From contig WQXN01000004.1 of the NCBI GenBank assembly GCA_009784815.1, positions 1 through 58,030 on the forward strand: a stretch of 58,030 nucleotides of DNA, read 5' to 3'. This stretch comes from Alphaproteobacteria bacterium (GTDB lineage Bacteria; Pseudomonadota; Alphaproteobacteria; Rs-D84). Positions within the stretch are counted from its first letter, which is position 1, and every line of letters begins with the position of its first letter. Below are positions 1 through 7,654 of this stretch, piece by piece. The notes under the pieces were generated by a model, which searched no databases, was not told the DNA's origin, and was given only the letters and a program-made list of their open reading frames with translations. A program made the translations under genes and the position numbers.

Positions 1-126
1 AGGATAAATCATTCAATGCCTAGAAAAACCGACTGGAATGTGGACATCTAAGTCCCTGTAAGGAGGTTTTTCGACGGCAGTCAAGGATTTAGACCGATTT
101 GAAAAATATTTAAGAATTTTTTGCCT
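1..126 (-). repeat. Nested palindromic element, copy 1 (left end cut by window)
   Basis: Right-hand part of a dispersed palindrome lying directly after the secA stop codon. An inner stem AGAAAAACC / GGTTTTTC (from about 21 and 65) encloses a loop containing ATCTAAGT. It is followed by TAGACCGATTTG and a T-rich right end TTTTTTGCC that meets the stop. The left arm lies outside the window. This is the most diverged copy: its terminus reads AGGCAAAAAA on the minus strand rather than TAAGGACAAAAA. Assignment to the family rests on the shared order of blocks. Confidence 0.75.
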
Positions 127-2721
127 TTACTTCAGCTTGCCGCAGCAGTGTTTGTACTTAAGGCCGGACTCACAGGGGCACTTATCATTGCGATTCAGGC
201 TGGCGTCGCTTGCCTCGTGCTGCTGGCGCATCTCGTTGATTTCTTCGTTGGTCAGTTCAAGCTTGCATATATAAGTGATCAGCATGCGCTTCATGTTGTT
301 CATCATTTCTTCGAACAATCCGAAGGCTTCCTTTTTATATTCGTTAAGCGGATTCTTCTGACCGTATCCGCGAAGCCCGATACCCGTCTGCAGATAATCC
401 ATATTCTGTAAATGCTTTTTCCAGCAGCTGTCGATGGCGTGTAAAGCAATCTGCTTTTCGGCGGCGTTTATAAGCTCGCCATACTTTGTGCGCTGCTGCT
501 CGTACCGGCGTTTGGCAAGGCCGTGCAGTATCTCGAACGCCTTGTGGTCGGTGATCGTGTCGGACGTCTTCCAATCCCAAATATCCACTATGTCCAAACC
601 GAACAAGCGGACAAATTCGGAATGCATCATCTCGATATTCCAGTCTTCCGAGCGAACTTTTTCCGGCATGCCGGCCTCGGCGATTTGCTCTACGACGTCT
701 ATTATTATGTCGTTCACGAAGGGCCGCAAATCCTCGCCCTTAGCGGCGATGAATTCCGCGCGCTGTTTGTAAATTACTTTGCGCTGATCGTTCATTACGT
801 CGTCGTATTTCAGCAGCTCTTTGCGGGATTCGAAGTATCTTGCCTCGACCCGCTTTTGCGCCTTTTCAAGCGCGCGGGAAATCCACGGATGCGTTATCGC
901 CTCGTCCGGTTTAAGGCCAAGTTTCACCAGCATTCCGTCCAATCTCTGAGCGCCGAAGATACGCATAAGATCGTCTTCTAAGGATAAGAAGAATTTGGAA
1001 TCGCCCGGATCGCCCTGCCGCCCGGATCGTCCGCGCAGCTGGTTGTCTATGCGGCGCGACTCGTGCCGTTCGGTCCCGATGACATACAGCCCGCCGGCGT
1101 TCAGCACGATCTTTTTATTCATCGTCACCTCGTCGTAAGCGGCTTGCTTTTTCGCTTCGAAGTCGTTTGCAAGCGGATCAAGATCGGCGATCATTATATC
1201 GGCGTTTCCGCCAAGCTTGATGTCCGTTCCGCGTCCCGCCATGTTGGTGGCGATAGTGATCGCGCCCGGACGCCCGGCCTGGGCTATGATGCCTGACTCG
1301 AACGCGTGCTGCTTTGCGTTCAAAACGTTCGGCGTGATTTTCAATTCCTTTTTTATAAGCGCGGCCAGTTCTTCGGATTTTTCGATCGTGACCGTGCCCA
1401 CCAGCACCGGCTGGCGGCGCGCCTGACATTCGCGCAAAGTTTCAATTATGGCGCGGTATTTTTCCGCGCGCGTGCGGTAAATCTCGTCGTGGTGGTCTAC
1501 GCGCGCGACCTTGCGGTTCGTCGGAATCGATATTACGCGAAGCTTATAAATCTCTTCGAATTCGACCGCCTCGGTCATGGCGGTTCCGGTCATGCCGGAC
1601 AAAGTTTCGTACAATCTGAAAAGATTCTGATAAGATATGGACGATACGGTCTGGTTTTCGGGCTGAATTTCTACGCCTTCTTTTGCTTCGATCGCCTGGT
1701 GGAGACCGCGGCCGAATCTGCGCCCGGATAATACGCGGCCCGTGAACTCGTCCACTATCATTATCTGCCCGTCGCGCACAACGTAGTTGACGTCCAACTG
1801 ATGCATATTGGTCGCAAGCAGCGCCTGCTGAATATGCATAACCAAAGCCGAGTTGGCTACATCGTAAAGATTATTGCCCTGCATCAGCCCCGCGTCGATC
1901 AGCATCTTGGTGATGGCGTCGACGCCAAGATCGGTCAGCGTTACGTGACGGTCTTTTTCGTCCTTCTTTATATGCTCGGGCTTCAGCTGCTTTACTATTC
2001 CGGCAATCGCCGAGTACAATTGCGACGAGTCTTCCGCCTGGCCGGATATGATAAGCGGAGTGCGCGCTTCGTCGATCAATATCGAATCCACTTCGTCGAC
2101 TATGGCGTAGAACAGCGGACGCAGCACCTGCTGATCGGCCGAGAATTTCATATTGTCGCGAAGGTAATCAAACCCAAGCTCGGAATTTGTGACGTAAGTT
2201 ATGTCGCTGGCGTATGCGGCGCGGCGTTCGTCATCGGACATCTCGTGCTGAATTATGCCGACGGTCATGCCAAGGTTTTCATACACTTTCCTCATCCATT
2301 CGGCGTCGCGCTTCGCAAGATAATCGTTAACGGTGATCAGATGCGCGCCTTTGCCGTGAAGCGCCTTTAAGTAAAGCGCAAGCGTCGCTACCAATGTTTT
2401 GCCTTCGCCGGTTTTCATCTCGGCTATGCGGCCGCCGGCCAACACCATGCCTCCGATCAGCTGAACATTGAAATGGCGAAGCCCTAACCCGCGGATTCCG
2501 GCCTCGCGCACGGCGGCGAATACATCGGGCATTATGTCTTGCTCGGACTCTTCCGCCGCCAGACGCGCGCGAAACTGCTGGGTCAATCCGCGCAGCTGTT
2601 CATCGGTCATGCCGTGATATTTTGATTCCAAGTCGTTGATCAGAGATACTTGCTTGTCGTAACTTTTAACCGCGCGATCGTTAGCGGATCCTATTATCTT
2701 TTTCAATACTTTATGAAACAT
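127..2721 (-). CDS. secA: Preprotein translocase ATPase SecA
   Basis: SecA is the motor ATPase that pushes unfolded preproteins through SecYEG. The 864-residue length is normal. The Walker A segment GEGKT lies near residue 104 and a DEVD Walker B motif near 210. The C-terminus carries the zinc-binding SEC-C tail (CPC then HCC near the end), used for SecB and lipid contact. I place the start at the ATG at 2721 (MFHKVLKKI), preceded by AAAAGGAAAG; an in-frame TTG upstream has no comparable site. Its stop codon is followed without a gap by palindromic element copy 1. Identification is secure. Confidence 0.98.
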   Translation of the reverse strand: MFHKVLKKIIGSANDRAVKSYDKQVSLINDLESKYHGMTDEQLRGLTQQFRARLAAEESEQDIMPDVFAAVREAGIRGLGLRHFNVQLIGGMVLAGGRIAEMKTGEGKTLVATLALYLKALHGKGAHLITVNDYLAKRDAEWMRKVYENLGMTVGIIQHEMSDDERRAAYASDITYVTNSELGFDYLRDNMKFSADQQVLRPLFYAIVDEVDSILIDEARTPLIISGQAEDSSQLYSAIAGIVKQLKPEHIKKDEKDRHVTLTDLGVDAITKMLIDAGLMQGNNLYDVANSALVMHIQQALLATNMHQLDVNYVVRDGQIMIVDEFTGRVLSGRRFGRGLHQAIEAKEGVEIQPENQTVSSISYQNLFRLYETLSGMTGTAMTEAVEFEEIYKLRVISIPTNRKVARVDHHDEIYRTRAEKYRAIIETLRECQARRQPVLVGTVTIEKSEELAALIKKELKITPNVLNAKQHAFESGIIAQAGRPGAITIATNMAGRGTDIKLGGNADIMIADLDPLANDFEAKKQAAYDEVTMNKKIVLNAGGLYVIGTERHESRRIDNQLRGRSGRQGDPGDSKFFLSLEDDLMRIFGAQRLDGMLVKLGLKPDEAITHPWISRALEKAQKRVEARYFESRKELLKYDDVMNDQRKVIYKQRAEFIAAKGEDLRPFVNDIIIDVVEQIAEAGMPEKVRSEDWNIEMMHSEFVRLFGLDIVDIWDWKTSDTITDHKAFEILHGLAKRRYEQQRTKYGELINAAEKQIALHAIDSCWKKHLQNMDYLQTGIGLRGYGQKNPLNEYKKEAFGLFEEMMNNMKRMLITYICKLELTNEEINEMRQQHEASDASLNRNDKCPCESGLKYKHCCGKLK

Positions 2722-2779
2722 ACCGTCTTTCCTTTTAATCAAAGGAAAATATAGTGTAAGCAAAGGTACAAGTCAACCC

Positions 2780-3058
2780 CTATTCGACCGGAGCCTGATA
2801 AATCCTGGCGGTTTCGCCATCACGGTTGACTTCCGCGACAAGAATATTGCGAGCTACCTTAAGGTGCCTTAGAACCGTATATGGCATGCATTCTAGCACT
2901 ATCTCCTCGTCCGGACGGCGGAACAAAGTCGCGCGGCGCCCGCCCGGAGCGGCCAAGCGCGGTGAAATTTCGCTGCCCGCCCTGGCAGAGATTACAAGTA
3001 TCCAGGGCTTGTCCTTGCGTTCTATAAAATCGAAATACGGTTCAACTGTCCTCATCAT
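2780..3058 (-). CDS. Small conserved-looking protein of unknown function
   Basis: A 92-residue, basic, soluble protein (MMRTVEPYFDFIERKDKPW...) with no signal peptide or membrane segment. I do not recognise the family. It lies 58 bp upstream of secA on the same strand, and could be cotranscribed with it. It is divergent from the 3105 gene, with a perfect inverted repeat between the two starts. Two adjacent ATG codons are possible starts; neither has a strong Shine-Dalgarno sequence. The codon pattern resembles its neighbours, which supports a real gene, but the function is open. Confidence 0.6.
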   Translation of the reverse strand: MMRTVEPYFDFIERKDKPWILVISARAGSEISPRLAAPGGRRATLFRRPDEEIVLECMPYTVLRHLKVARNILVAEVNRDGETARIYQAPVE

Positions 3059-3064
3059 TTTAAG

Positions 3065-3091
3065 GTAGCATATTTATTTTTAATATGCTAC
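3065..3091. promoter_or_regulatory. Inverted repeat between divergent genes (candidate operator)
   Basis: GTAGCATATT (3065-3074) and AATATGCTAC (3082-3091) form a perfect 10-bp inverted repeat with a 7-nt T-rich spacer. It fills most of the 46-bp gap between the starts of the divergent genes at 3058 and 3105. It could be an operator controlling both, or a stem in one of the leaders. Confidence 0.5.
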
Positions 3092-3104
3092 AATTTTCTT
3101 CGCC

Positions 3105-3437
3105 ATGAGCCATAACGACGAGATTTTTAAGTTTATACAAAACACCAACGCGCGCCTTAACGATCCGGAAAGGCAGGCCGCCCTTCGCGCGGCGCAGTCC
3201 GCACCCGACAAGCCGGCGCAGATGGAAGGAATAAAAACCTTGTCGCCTGACCAGATTGTGTCGGACATATACATAGTTTCCCCGGTACAGCTTGAACTTG
3301 TGATAGATTACGTCGCAAAAAATCTGGCGGTCGGCATGAATATCAAAGCCATGTACCCGATGATCAAACGCCTTACGGACAAGCACCTTAAAGAAGCCCT
3401 GGCCAAATCCAAACGCCTTGGCACAAAAAGGAAATGA
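3105..3437 (+). CDS. Small protein of unknown function
   Basis: A 110-residue, lysine-rich soluble protein, largely helical by composition (MSHNDEIFKFIQNTNARLND...; C-terminus AKSKRLGTKRK). There is no signal peptide or recognised motif. The start ATG has no clear Shine-Dalgarno sequence and lies 13 bp from the inverted repeat at 3065-3091, so the transcript may have a very short leader. It converges on the outer-membrane gene at 3650, with a hairpin terminator and palindromic element copy 2 between them. Function not recognised. Confidence 0.6.
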   Translation: MSHNDEIFKFIQNTNARLNDPERQAALRAAQSAPDKPAQMEGIKTLSPDQIVSDIYIVSPVQLELVIDYVAKNLAVGMNIKAMYPMIKRLTDKHLKEALAKSKRLGTKRK

Positions 3438-3439
3438 AA

Positions 3440-3478
3440 AAGCCCCGCTTTCGCAGGGCTTGTGTCTAGCTTTTTTTT
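3440..3478. terminator. Bidirectional hairpin terminator
   Basis: AAGCCCCGC (3440-3448) pairs with GCAGGGCTT (3453-3461) around a TTTC loop. On the minus strand the stem is followed at once by a T-run, so it would serve the outer-membrane gene at 3650. On the plus strand a T8 run begins nine bases later. Confidence 0.6.
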
Positions 3479-3489
3479 ATAAAATAAGT

Positions 3490-3649
3490 CTAAAAATGCA
3501 AGAAAATCGCGTTTTCGATGAATAATCATTCACTACCAAGGAAAACGAACCCGCGGTGTACGTCTAAGTACATAAGGGCTCGTTTTCCGAGGCGTAGTGG
3601 GTGATTAGGCGCGAAAACGAAAAATTTTCGTCAGCATTTTTTGTCCTTA
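3490..3649 (-). repeat. Nested palindromic element, copy 2
   Basis: Complete copy. The outer arms are AAAAATGCAAGAAAAT on the left and their imperfect complement ATTTTCGTCAGCATTTTTT on the right. A middle stem GTTTTCG / CGAAAAC and an inner stem GGAAAACGAACCC / GGGCTCGTTTTCC enclose a loop with GTACGTCTAAGTAC. The right end reads TAAGGACAAAAAATGC on the minus strand and begins at the base after the TAA stop of the outer-membrane gene. Confidence 0.9.
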
Positions 3650-4855
3650 TTAAAAGCGCGCGTTTAAGCGTACGCCCAACTCGGCCTTGATGTCAGTACC
3701 GTTTTGCGAGTACTTCTCGGCATCGTCAAAGGTATATTCGGCATAAACCGATACCTGTATGGCGTTGTTCAGCTGGCGAGCCACAACGGCGGACAAGATA
3801 TACTCTTGTATTCCGTCATGCATACTGCCTAGGAACTCGTCCATAACTCCGCTTGTCATGGTTTCGGCGGTTATTCCCCCCATGCCCAAGTATGTGGTAA
3901 TCGGAGCGCCAAGCGAAGCCAGCGCAGCGTTTATGGTCGCGGCATCAACGTTTGCGTTAACCTTCTCTATGCGATTGGTTGCACGGTTCTTGTACGTGAA
4001 GCTCGCTCCGACCGACCACTTCTGATCGATTTCATAAAGCGATTTCAAGCCAAGGTTATATTCCCAAGCCGACTTTGTATTAACGCTGAACGAGTCGGGA
4101 AGACCGGTAATGAACGCCCCGCCGACCTGCGCGGCTTCCGACATTGTGAACGGAAGCGGACTTGTGAACATCTGATACGCGATAACTTCGGCGACTCTTG
4201 TATTGCCGCTTGGCGTTATAGTGATCTTGTTATTGTCGTTACCGACCGTATAACCGACTTCGGCCCAGGCCGCCCCGGTGAACTTGCCCCAGGTTTTTCC
4301 GACCTGCGTTCCAAGCCAACCGCCCCAACGCCCGTTGGAATAGTTGTCATAGTTGAACGACAATGGCCTTGTGGCTACATCGTTTACAACCAACGGATCC
4401 TTGGAAGCAACCAAATCGGCATTCATTCTTGAAATGCCGCCAAGCTGCGCGTCCGCGTATATGTCCCAGACCCAGCCTTGCGTCGGAAGGAATTCCGAAG
4501 CGCGGAAGTTCAGACCCAAACGGCCGTTGTTAAGACCCTTGCGATCTATCGTGGCGTCATCGGTGTACTGGAACTGGCCGCGAACTGACAGGAAGTCGGT
4601 TATACCGACGCCCAAATCCGCGCCTGCGCGCCAAATCGGCCACTCTTCGTGCCTTGCCTGACCTTTAGCCTGCATCGCAAGGCTATCGTCCGCTTTCTTG
4701 TACATGACGCCGGCGCTAAGTTTCGCATAAACTTCGCCCGCGGTCGGCATATACAGGGGGTTTTCTAGGTTTTTTATGCTGTTCGCACTCGCAACGCTGG
4801 TCGCGCCGGTCAAAGCCGCCATCGCTATAACGCTGCGTTTCACTATGTTTTTCAT
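3650..4855 (-). CDS. Outer-membrane beta-barrel protein (porin-like)
   Basis: A 401-residue exported protein. Residues 1-24 are a clear signal peptide (basic start, hydrophobic core, ASA cleavage region). The rest alternates polar and aromatic residues in short strands (GRLGLNFRASEF, WVWDIYADAQL, SVYAEYTF) and ends in phenylalanine, the usual BamA recognition residue. This fits a monomeric or porin-like barrel of roughly 18 strands, but the exact family is not clear. AAAAGGAGTAAAAT precedes the ATG. A promoter-like pair lies at 4906-4935. The stop codon abuts palindromic element copy 2. Confidence 0.8.
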   Translation of the reverse strand: MKNIVKRSVIAMAALTGATSVASANSIKNLENPLYMPTAGEVYAKLSAGVMYKKADDSLAMQAKGQARHEEWPIWRAGADLGVGITDFLSVRGQFQYTDDATIDRKGLNNGRLGLNFRASEFLPTQGWVWDIYADAQLGGISRMNADLVASKDPLVVNDVATRPLSFNYDNYSNGRWGGWLGTQVGKTWGKFTGAAWAEVGYTVGNDNNKITITPSGNTRVAEVIAYQMFTSPLPFTMSEAAQVGGAFITGLPDSFSVNTKSAWEYNLGLKSLYEIDQKWSVGASFTYKNRATNRIEKVNANVDAATINAALASLGAPITTYLGMGGITAETMTSGVMDEFLGSMHDGIQEYILSAVVARQLNNAIQVSVYAEYTFDDAEKYSQNGTDIKAELGVRLNARF

Positions 4856-4905
4856 ATTTTACTCCTTTTGGTTTATATGAAAGCCTCATTAGGGGAGGCG
4901 GACGA

Positions 4906-4935
4906 ATCATAGACCCAGTATCCCCAACCGCGCAA
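4906..4935 (-). promoter_or_regulatory. Promoter of the outer-membrane barrel gene
   Basis: On the minus strand TTGCGC (4930-4935) and TATGAT (4906-4911) are separated by 18 bp. The leader then contains a small GCCTC/GAGGC hairpin before the ribosome-binding site. Confidence 0.5.
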
Positions 4936-4960
4936 GTTAAATATAATTTTATTATAATAC

Positions 4961-4988
4961 TTGACAAATACGATAAATATCCTATAAT
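4961..4988 (+). promoter_or_regulatory. Consensus sigma70-type promoter
   Basis: Perfect TTGACA (4961-4966) and TATAAT (4983-4988) hexamers, 16 bp apart, 35 bp upstream of the 5024 start codon. Strong by sequence. Confidence 0.85.
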
Positions 4989-5023
4989 TATGTCTATACA
5001 AAACCAAATGGGGAGAATAAACC

Positions 5024-5779
5024 ATGACGATGACCAAACAAATGCTTGAACATGCCGCGGGAAAGCAGATGGATGCGCAGAATTTACGCAACTGCTACAG
5101 CATCATAGTCAACAATCATATTATAGGCTGCGAATGCTATTACTGCATGCGCATGGCCGAGCTGACCAAAGAAATCTACTCGAACCCTATCAAAGTGTTG
5201 GGGGGGGGTAATAAACTTGCAGCTGAAATCGAACAGCTTACCGCCACAAACCCGGTAAATATGAACGATGTAATAACCAATTACATAGCAAAAATGGCCG
5301 ATAGTGAAGAATTCAATACGGAAATTTATGAAACTATGGACTATTATGAATCTCTTTGCTATATATCGGCTCTTGAAAAATTGGAAAAGAAATTCGAAGA
5401 ATACGTTTTCAAATGTCAGGCAAACGCTAATCAGGCTCAGAAAGATTATTATAGTCTTATGCCTGCGGTCAAAGAGCTGGCCGAAACCGAAGAAGGCACC
5501 TGTTTTTATGGAAACATAGGCAAAATTCAGAAAACCTTGAAAAATCGCCGCGCCAAAAACTATGTTGAATTCTCTGAAAAACTTGAAAACAGCGAAGAAT
5601 ACCAAGCCGTTGTGCGTTATGCCATAGCCTCTGGCGAAATGGATCAGCAGGTCGAAGCAGCCAAAAAGCGCCTGGTCAAGGCAACTGACGAATATGCTTC
5701 CACTATGCAAGAGCTTACCAAAATCCGCAACGAGCTTTCAACCGTCCGAGCTCACTTCAATATAGGCAAGGTCGCTTAA
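5024..5779 (+). CDS. Coiled-coil protein with in-frame G9 tract, unknown function
   Basis: A 251-residue cytoplasmic protein, not recognised. Residues 24-41 hold a cysteine cluster (C24, then CxCxxC at 36-41), possibly a metal site. From about residue 65 it is highly helical and charged, with coiled-coil character. A run of nine G at 5200-5208 encodes glycines 60-62. With nine bases the frame is open; gain or loss of one base would end translation soon after. GGGGAG lies eight bases before the ATG. A consensus promoter drives it, and the 5782 gene follows two bases after its stop, so the two form an operon. Confidence 0.8.
   Translation: MTMTKQMLEHAAGKQMDAQNLRNCYSIIVNNHIIGCECYYCMRMAELTKEIYSNPIKVLGGGNKLAAEIEQLTATNPVNMNDVITNYIAKMADSEEFNTEIYETMDYYESLCYISALEKLEKKFEEYVFKCQANANQAQKDYYSLMPAVKELAETEEGTCFYGNIGKIQKTLKNRRAKNYVEFSEKLENSEEYQAVVRYAIASGEMDQQVEAAKKRLVKATDEYASTMQELTKIRNELSTVRAHFNIGKVA
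5200..5208 (+). repeat. G9 homopolymer in coding sequence
   Basis: Nine consecutive G inside the 5024 reading frame, which stays open at this length. One of six such tracts in the window, all nine long and all G on the coding strand. Confidence 0.95.
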
Positions 5780-5781
5780 TT

Positions 5782-6081
5782 ATGAACGATAGCCCCAGTT
5801 TAAGCAGCCTGAAACTTGCCGAAGCCGAACTGATAAACGCAGCCAGGCGGTACAAGGAAGACCACAAAACCAAGCAAGCGAACCATGCCGACCTTATCGC
5901 TGAACGAGGGAAAGCTACTTGTTTCAAAGGAATAGCTAATCTTGAGGCGAAAATTTCCAAAGCCCGGACCCTGATGGATGAAGCCAAAGAATTCCACAAT
6001 AATAGTCTGGAAGCCCTTGGCTGGATCAGACAGGACCTTGCCGTTTTGCTACGCGATTATCAAATGCCGAAAGCCGCATAA
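5782..6081 (+). CDS. Small helical protein of unknown function
   Basis: A 99-residue acidic, helix-rich protein (MNDSPSLSSLKLAEAELINA...) with no signal peptide and one cysteine. It begins two bases after the stop of the 5024 coiled-coil gene, so it is almost certainly cotranscribed and probably translationally coupled. Both proteins share a style of long amphipathic helices rich in A, E and K, suggesting they may interact. I do not recognise a family. The gene ends just ahead of the promoter for the 6225 gene. Confidence 0.65.
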   Translation: MNDSPSLSSLKLAEAELINAARRYKEDHKTKQANHADLIAERGKATCFKGIANLEAKISKARTLMDEAKEFHNNSLEALGWIRQDLAVLLRDYQMPKAA

Positions 6082-6113
6082 CTTATTGTAATTACTGGAA
6101 AATGTAAAAATTA

Positions 6114-6142
6114 TTGACATGAAAGCCAGATTACATTATAAT
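6114..6142 (+). promoter_or_regulatory. Perfect consensus promoter
   Basis: TTGACA (6114-6119), 17-bp spacer, TATAAT (6137-6142): an exact sigma70 consensus with ideal spacing, giving a leader of about 75 nt to the 6225 gene. Confidence 0.88.
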
Positions 6143-6224
6143 GCGCGACCAACCAATATAAGACAATTGACAAAAATAGGAATTAATAACTAAAACAACA
6201 AACAAAAGGAACCAAAGAAAAACT

Positions 6225-6461
6225 ATGTCTACTATTACTATGCCTTGCACCGAAGTGCTTAATTTTATCGAAGCCAAAAAATCTATAAGGATTGCCCTAG
6301 CGAAAATTCGCGCCGAGCTAAGACTATTCGGATCCATCGCTCATAAAGCTCCGTTTCCGGTTATATCTGACGAAGAAATCGAAGCCGAACTTAAATCAAT
6401 CGAAGCTGAACGCGCAAGCATCGTTGCTGGCGCCAACTCGGATAAACTCAGAGCCGCCTAA
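6225..6461 (+). CDS. Small protein of unknown function
   Basis: A 78-residue helical protein (MSTITMPCTEVLNFIEAKKS...) with one cysteine near the N-terminus and an E/A/K-rich C-terminus like that of the 5782 product. It has its own perfect consensus promoter and a strong terminator, so it is expressed as a single-gene unit. AAAGGAACC precedes the ATG at about 17 bases, and AAAGAAAA is closer. No family recognised; the style and location suggest a functional link with the two upstream genes. Confidence 0.6.
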   Translation: MSTITMPCTEVLNFIEAKKSIRIALAKIRAELRLFGSIAHKAPFPVISDEEIEAELKSIEAERASIVAGANSDKLRAA

Positions 6462-6474
6462 TCAAGCTGCACCA

Positions 6475-6508
6475 AATAATGTCGCCTGCTCAGGCAGGCG
6501 ACATTATT
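6475..6508 (+). terminator. Strong hairpin terminator
   Basis: A perfect 14-bp stem AATAATGTCGCCTG / CAGGCGACATTATT (6475-6488 and 6495-6508) with a 6-nt loop, followed by a T-rich ATTTTAAT. It ends the 6225 transcript. Confidence 0.85.
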
Positions 6509-6524
6509 ATTTTAATATAAAAAT

Positions 6525-6682
6525 TTCAAAAACCGCCTAGCGATCAGAGTCTATGACAAATTGTTCAGGACCAAGAAAAACCGATCGCCATAGGCCTAAT
6601 AGGCTGCCATGGCGATCGGTTTTTCGAAGTGTCATCAACGATTTGGCAAGACGATTGAAATCGCTTGCGGTTTTTGTCCTTA
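6525..6682 (-). repeat. Nested palindromic element, copy 3
   Basis: Complete copy. Outer arms CAAAAACCGCCTAGCGAT and ATCGCTTGCGGTTTTTG are complementary apart from two bases. The middle blocks are CAAATTG and CGATTTGGC. The inner stem GAAAAACCGATCGCC / GGCGATCGGTTTTTC is perfect (15 bp) around a loop with TAGGCCTAATAGGCTG. The minus-strand terminus TAAGGACAAAAA begins directly after the TAA stop of the 6683 gene. Confidence 0.92.
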
Positions 6683-7642
6683 TTACCTCGGCCCTACCAT
6701 AAACACATCGCCCCACCCGGCCACGGATGCCCCGCCTACTGTGCACATGACATTTTCAAAACCCTTCTCGACCTGACGATTCTTAACAAGGCTGTGCGTT
6801 ATAAACCCGCCGACCGTGCCAAGAATCACAGCCGCACCCGCATCGATACCGGCTCGCGCCCAATTGAATCCTCCCTCGGTGCCGGTCCAATCTGAAGACC
6901 GCGTCAACTCGGGGAACGAAGCGTTTATATCTATCAAGGCAACCTCGATTACCGCCTCTTCCTGCTTGGGCGCTGCGGCGGCCGGTCTTCGCGGCACCTG
7001 CCTAGCGCGGATAGGCGATGCGGACGCGCCGGCGGCCGGCGCAGGACATTCCGTTAAAGAAATAAATTCGGCCTCGCGGTTGAATTCTATTATTTCCGCA
7101 ATATCGCAATTACTAGTGCCCGGTAGGAATGTCAAAGGAACGCCTTGGTCAAATTCCACGTAAACTAATTCGCGGTCAAAAACTTCGCCGTCGACCGAAC
7201 AAAATCGCCCGGGACCGGCTGTTTTTATACGACTGTCGTTACTGATAAATTCTTGGCAATTTCTGCACTGGTTGTTGCGATCGCGAAATTCGCCAGGTTC
7301 GCAAACCGTTACTTCCATTATTTCTGGCTCGTCCGGATTTACATCACTCCATCTGTTTATATCAGCATTGCAAACGCGGGTTTTTCCGTCACCCCAAGTA
7401 CGGCTTTGACCATTTTCAATAAAAACTACTCTCAAACGGCCATACTCGTGTATTCCGCCAGTAAATTCGGTAGCTTGATAGTTAGAATGGCAGCACCAAT
7501 ATTCTCCAAAATTCTGTATGCAAGCACCTCTAAGCCTTACTACTCTGTTAAGTTCGTCTTGCGATATAGTGGGTTCCCGCTCGGCAAATGCTGCGCCGGA
7601 CGCAAACACAAACAACGCAAAAATCAAGGCGAACTTCTTCAT
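6683..7642 (-). CDS. Exported cysteine-rich protein with C-terminal hydrophobic segment
   Basis: A 319-residue protein with a signal peptide (MKKFALIFALFVFASGAAFA). The N-terminal 170 residues contain many cysteines (ACIQNFGEYWCCHS, CEPGEFRDRNNQCRNC), likely disulfide-bonded in the periplasm. A proline/alanine-rich linker follows at about 205-230. Near residue 265 a glycine-rich hydrophobic stretch (AGAAVILGTVGGFITHSL) resembles a glycine-zipper membrane helix, followed by another near the C-terminus. The motif CxPGEFRDRNNQCRNC recalls the cysteine-rich repeats of the 34535 product. No known family. The stop codon abuts palindromic element copy 3. Confidence 0.72.
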   Translation of the reverse strand: MKKFALIFALFVFASGAAFAEREPTISQDELNRVVRLRGACIQNFGEYWCCHSNYQATEFTGGIHEYGRLRVVFIENGQSRTWGDGKTRVCNADINRWSDVNPDEPEIMEVTVCEPGEFRDRNNQCRNCQEFISNDSRIKTAGPGRFCSVDGEVFDRELVYVEFDQGVPLTFLPGTSNCDIAEIIEFNREAEFISLTECPAPAAGASASPIRARQVPRRPAAAAPKQEEAVIEVALIDINASFPELTRSSDWTGTEGGFNWARAGIDAGAAVILGTVGGFITHSLVKNRQVEKGFENVMCTVGGASVAGWGDVFMVGPR

Positions 7643-7654
7643 GCGATTATTATA

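Noticed and set aside
3490-3649. Palindromes as ordinary intrinsic terminators
   Set aside because: They are about 150 bp, multi-stem, share termini and loops among loci, and carry extra tandem arms. They may stop transcription, but that alone does not explain the structure.
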